A stretch of 64,000 nucleotides of DNA, taken from positions 97,879 through 161,878 of the forward strand of contig NZ_JAAONZ010000015.1 in assembly GCF_011602365.1 (NCBI RefSeq), in the 5' to 3' direction. The notes under the pieces are model-generated. The model had not been told where the DNA came from. It made no database searches and worked only from the letters and a program-made list of their open reading frames with translations. Shown here piece after piece: positions 60,986 to 64,000 of the stretch (the first letter of the stretch is position 1; each line of letters starts with the position of its first letter). The DNA comes from Pseudomaricurvus hydrocarbonicus. Lineage in GTDB: Bacteria; Pseudomonadota; Gammaproteobacteria; Pseudomonadales; Cellvibrionaceae. The translations under genes and the position numbers were made by a program.

Positions 60986-62128
60986 ATGACTACTAAATCG
61001 TCAGCAAACGAGTTCGATGTCATTGTCATCGGCTCCGGTATGGGAGGTATGACGACGGCCGCTGCGCTTTCCCGCCTGGATCACAAAGTCCTGCTGCTTG
61101 AGCAGGCGCAGGCGATCGGCGGGCTGACTCACAGTTTCAGCCACGAGGGTTTTAGCTGGGATGTCGGCCTCCACTATTGCGGCACATTCGGTCATGATCA
61201 ATTAGCGGGTCGGATCCTGGACTGGCTCAGCGGCGGAACAATCGAGTTTCGCTCGGTTGGCACCGTCTACGACACGTTGCACTTCCCGGATGGATTCGAG
61301 ATATCCGTAGGGCGCCCGGCAGAAGCTTACAAGATGGAACTTAAAGAGCGGTTTCCCGATAATGCCGCTGAAATCGATGCCTACTTTGAGGCGTTGCTGT
61401 CGGCGGAGGAAGCCGCACACATGGTGGGTGCCGAGCGAGCGATACCCGAGCCGTTTCGTTCCGCACATCATTGGTGGAATAAGAAGAAAATCCAACGCTG
61501 GTGCAGTCGTACGACTGACGAGGTGATTGCGGAACTCACCAGCAACCCGAAGCTCGCCTCCGTTTTGTCGGCACAGTGGGGCACCTATGGCGGCAAACCG
61601 AAAGAAGCGAGTTTCGCCTTTCACGCCACCATTATCGGCCACTATCTTGAAGGCGCCGCCTATCCTGTCGGCGGTGCGACCGCCATTGCCAGCAGACTGG
61701 TGCCCGTGATCGAAGCGGCGGGTGGCAGTGCCCGGGCCGGCACACCGGTCAGCGAGATATTGCTTGAAGATGGCAAAGCCGTAGGCGTGCGCACCAGCTC
61801 GGGTGAAGAATTTAACGCACCCACCATCGTCTCGGCGATCGGCGCCGGTGAAACCGTGAAGCACCTGCTGCCAGAGGAAATTTGCCAGCAGCCCTGGGCT
61901 CGCGAGATAGCGACTTTCAAGCCATCGATCTGCCACTTCGATTTGTTTCTCGGTTTCGAGGGCGACATCGCCCAACACGGGGCAACGCGCTCGAACCACT
62001 GGTTTTACCAAAGCTGGGACACCAATGATGCCATCTGGGCTGCGGCAGGTGACGAGTCCATTCCGATGATGTTTGTCTCGTTTGCGTCACTCAAGGATCC
62101 CACTCATGATCCAGGTCCGAACAAATAA
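60986..62128 (+). pseudogene. carotenoid isomerase/retinol saturase-like FAD oxidoreductase, 3' truncated
   Basis: A 380-residue frame. The N-terminal VIVIGSGMGGMTTAAALSRL and LLEQAQAIGGLTHSF are the Rossmann and FAD motifs of the CrtI/CrtISO/RetSat family; GAAYPVGGATAIASRLVPVIE and VSAIGAGETVKHLLP continue it. Full-length relatives reach about 500 residues. Here homology ends at MMFVSFASLKDPTHDPGP (about 62118) exactly where a RAYT repeat begins, and the last residues NK come from the repeat. The FAD-binding C-terminus is therefore lost. AGGAGG precedes ATG 60986, so expression of a truncated product is possible. It may have acted on carotenoids or similar polyenes. Confidence 0.85.
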
Positions 62129-62583
62129 GGGACAGGCACTCCTAAAAAGGTCTTCAAAAATCCTGCTGTACACATCGAAGCTTGTATCAGGATTCCTCAA
62201 GTTAATCAGCATTACTGGTTCAACAGTTTAATACACGTCAAAAACCCATATTTTTGATACTAAAAATAAGGGACAGGCACTCCTAAAAAGATCTTCAAAC
62301 ATCCTGCTGCACACATCGAAGCTTGCATCAGGATTCCTCAAATTAATCAGATCGACTGGATCAACAATAACAAATAAGGGACACACAGAACAAATAAGGG
62401 ACAGGCACTCCTAAAAAGATCTTCAAACATCCTGCTGCACACATTGAAGTTTGTATCAGGATTCCTCAAATTAATCAGCACTACTGGATTAACAGCTTAA
62501 TACACGTCAAAAACCCATCTTTCAGACACAGAAACCCATCGGCCTGAACCGTTGGGTCAATATGCCAGGAGTGCTGGTGTTAT
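62120..62583. repeat. three tandem RAYT-associated repeats (copies b, c, d)
   Basis: Copies of the 59503-type block start near 62120, 62264 and 62391, each with GGGACAGGCACTCCTAAAAA. Copy c is shortened. Copy d leads directly into the 3' end of RAYT copy 2. The first copy interrupts the preceding oxidoreductase gene. Confidence 0.88.
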
Positions 62584-63519
62584 CTAGGCCGATTTTCGAA
62601 ATCGTCGATGCACGATCTGTTCAAAGTGTTGGCTGTTGGTCAGCCAATGCTCAGCGGGAATGTTGAATCGTTTAAGAATGGGAGGCAGGTGTTCGGGGAT
62701 CGCACCCCGTTTGTCATCGCGTACGGCACGACCTGTCCAATCCACCAGTTGCAGGTAATCACTCAGTAAATAGGCAATGCCCGCTTGGCAGGTTGAACGG
62801 ATAGTATCTTCAAAGGGCAAGAGTGGCTTGATCGGCAGGTTAAATTCGCTGGCTAATGCCTGATCCTTGATGGCGCTTTCCAACGTAATCACAGGGTTGA
62901 TGCGTTCCTGAATACTGGTGTGCTCCGAGGTCTCTGGTGTTTTGGCCATTCCCGCGCGGATAGGGTTGAGATCCACATAAGCCATGCACGACAGTAACGC
63001 TTCGTCGGTGAGTAATGCCTGTGATTTAAAGCGGGATTCCCAAAAGTGACCCGTGCAATTGTCCTCGGCATTGGCGAGTCGGGCAATGGGTTCGTTCAGG
63101 CACTTCATGAACCAGCTTAGGCTTTGAAGGCGCTGTCGCCAGACGTTGATGATTTGTGAAACGGCTTCTTTTTCCACCTTGGACAGGGCCTCGCCGTTGT
63201 AATAACGCTGGATCAGCAAAGGGCCTTTATAGAGAGTCAACCAGCGATCCAGCACCATATGATCCGTCCACTCACCCGAGTCGTTCAGCTTAACGACCAG
63301 ATGGTAGTGATTGCTCATCACGGCATAGGCACAAATGTCGATGGCAAAGATGGAGCTGAGTAAATGAATGCGGTGTTCCAGCCATTGCCGACGATGTTCA
63401 TAACTTTGTCCGGTGACCTTATCCGAACCACACAGAAAGGCACGCCTGACACACCGGGAGACACAGTGATAGTAGGGCGTATCAGCCGGTGAGATGAGTT
63501 GTTGACGAGGTTGGGTCAT
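62584..63519 (-). mobile_element. REP-associated tyrosine transposase (RAYT), copy 2
   Basis: A 311-residue transposase nearly identical to copy 1 (for example NDSGEWTDHMV instead of SESGEWTDQMV, and IINVWRQRL instead of IIDVWRKRL). HUH motif NHYHLVV and LNPIRAGMA are intact. The near identity of the coding part but different 5' flank suggests recent copying. Flanked by repeats on the 3' side and by a duplicated 5' region shared with the partial copy 3. Confidence 0.93.
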
Positions 63520-63695
63520 GAGGAGAACTCTTACATCGTGAGCCGGAAGTTTGTTACTGATGAGACTATAAGAGACTGCCCTGGATGCAAGAACGGAGAA
63601 GGTGAATTGTTGTTGAATTGGAATGATATTGGGGAGTGTTTCACACTTAAGTGTTGGTTTTAGTTCTCAGGTAGTGCCTGTCCTCTTCAGCTTTC
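63520..63695. other. 5' flank of RAYT copy 2
   Basis: Promoter-side region of copy 2. It includes GAGGAGAACTC before the start codon, GTGTTTCACACTTAAGT and GTGCCTGTCCTCTTCAG (inverted repeat end, about 63674-63690), after which the partial copy 3 begins. Its first 110 bases are repeated at 63897-64000. Confidence 0.6.
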
Positions 63696-63896
63696 AACGG
63701 CATAGGCACAAATGTCGATGGCAAAGATGGAGCTGAGTAAATGAATGCGGTGTTCCAGCCATTGCCGACGATGTTCATAACTTTGTCCGGTGACCTTATC
63801 CGAACCACACAGAAAGGCACGCCTGACACACCGGGAGACACAGTGGTAGTAGGGCGTATCAGCCGGTGAGATGAGTTGTTGACGAGGTTGGGTCAT
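63696..63896 (-). pseudogene. RAYT copy 3, only the first about 67 codons
   Basis: Starting at 63896 it encodes the same N-terminus as copies 1 and 2 (MTQPRQQLISPADTPYYHC to IDICAYAV) and then stops being homologous just before the HUH motif, where it joins the flank of copy 2. It lacks all catalytic parts. Its upstream DNA (63897-64000) is about 97% identical to that of copy 2, so this is a tandem partial duplication running out of the window. Confidence 0.9.
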
Positions 63897-64000
63897 GAGG
63901 AGAACTCTTACATCGTGAGCCGGAAGTTTGTTACTACTGAGACTATAAGAGACTGTCCTGGATGCAAGAACGGAGAAGGTGAATTGTTGTTGAATTGGAA

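Noticed and set aside
1..64000. tRNA, rRNA or prophage genes
   Set aside because: No cloverleaf, rRNA segment or phage structural gene was recognised.

Overview
The window looks like a chromosome segment of a marine-type heterotrophic gammaproteobacterium. The signs are large TonB-dependent receptors, PEP synthase, an FNR-type regulator, a cytoplasmic group 3b-like [NiFe] hydrogenase, RAYT/REP elements and roughly 50% GC. No species is assigned. No rRNA, tRNA, CRISPR or prophage was seen.

Region 1 (about 0-13.4 kb) is a self-contained S-adenosylmethionine cycle: a class I SAM methyltransferase, a Trm112-like zinc-ribbon partner, a short 'core' MetE-type homocysteine methyltransferase, adenosine kinase, SAH hydrolase (ahcY) and SAM synthetase (metK). 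Interleaved are two MFS transporters of the PucC/LhaA (BCD) type, whose known relatives serve (bacterio)chlorophyll complexes, a TonB receptor and an uncharacterised 195-residue protein.

Region 2 (13.4-28.6 kb) carries relatives of plant chlorophyll-breakdown enzymes: two proteins resembling red chlorophyll catabolite reductase (13647-14393 and 24831-25637), a short-chain dehydrogenase resembling chlorophyll b reductase NYC1/NOL (25676-26485) in the same operon as the second of these, a free-standing PCP_red domain (18962-19144), an acyl-CoA-dehydrogenase-fold flavoprotein that appears to lack the catalytic Glu, two maleate-isomerase/racemase-fold proteins without the usual cysteines, an amidase-fold protein without its catalytic triad, a second TonB receptor and a membrane-anchored alpha/beta hydrolase. 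A near-identical AT-rich palindrome lies before the methyltransferase operon (92-115) and between metK and the first RCCR-like gene (13461-13484), suggesting that regions 1 and 2 form one regulon. My main proposal is that regions 1-2 encode uptake and breakdown or detoxification of chlorophyll-type tetrapyrroles. This rests on family resemblance and gene context, not on experiment; no Rieske PaO, SGR-type dechelatase or HCAR is seen inside the window.

Region 3 (28.7-41.6 kb) is an acyl-CoA and dicarboxylate catabolic block: CaiB/BaiF CoA-transferase, HMG-CoA-lyase-like enzyme, PEP-mutase/isocitrate-lyase-family lyase, aldehyde dehydrogenase, SDR, MFS, a double-domain nitrilase-family protein, VOC protein and two GSTs. 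It could process maleimide- or dialkylmaleate-like fragments of pyrroles (inference). A leuC-leuD deletion scar lies at 30900-31085.

Region 4 (41.7-57.8 kb) has an FNR-type regulator, a decayed aldehyde dehydrogenase, ppsA, and a [NiFe] hydrogenase operon (hydB, cNMP-binding protein, hydG, hydD, hydA, protease, hypA-like, hypF, hypC, hypD, hypE) without hypB. Region 5 (57.8-64 kb) is AT-richer and mobile: an uncharacterised overlapping gene pair, and a carotenoid/retinoid-type oxidoreductase cut off by repeat arrays belonging to three copies of a RAYT (Y1) transposase.
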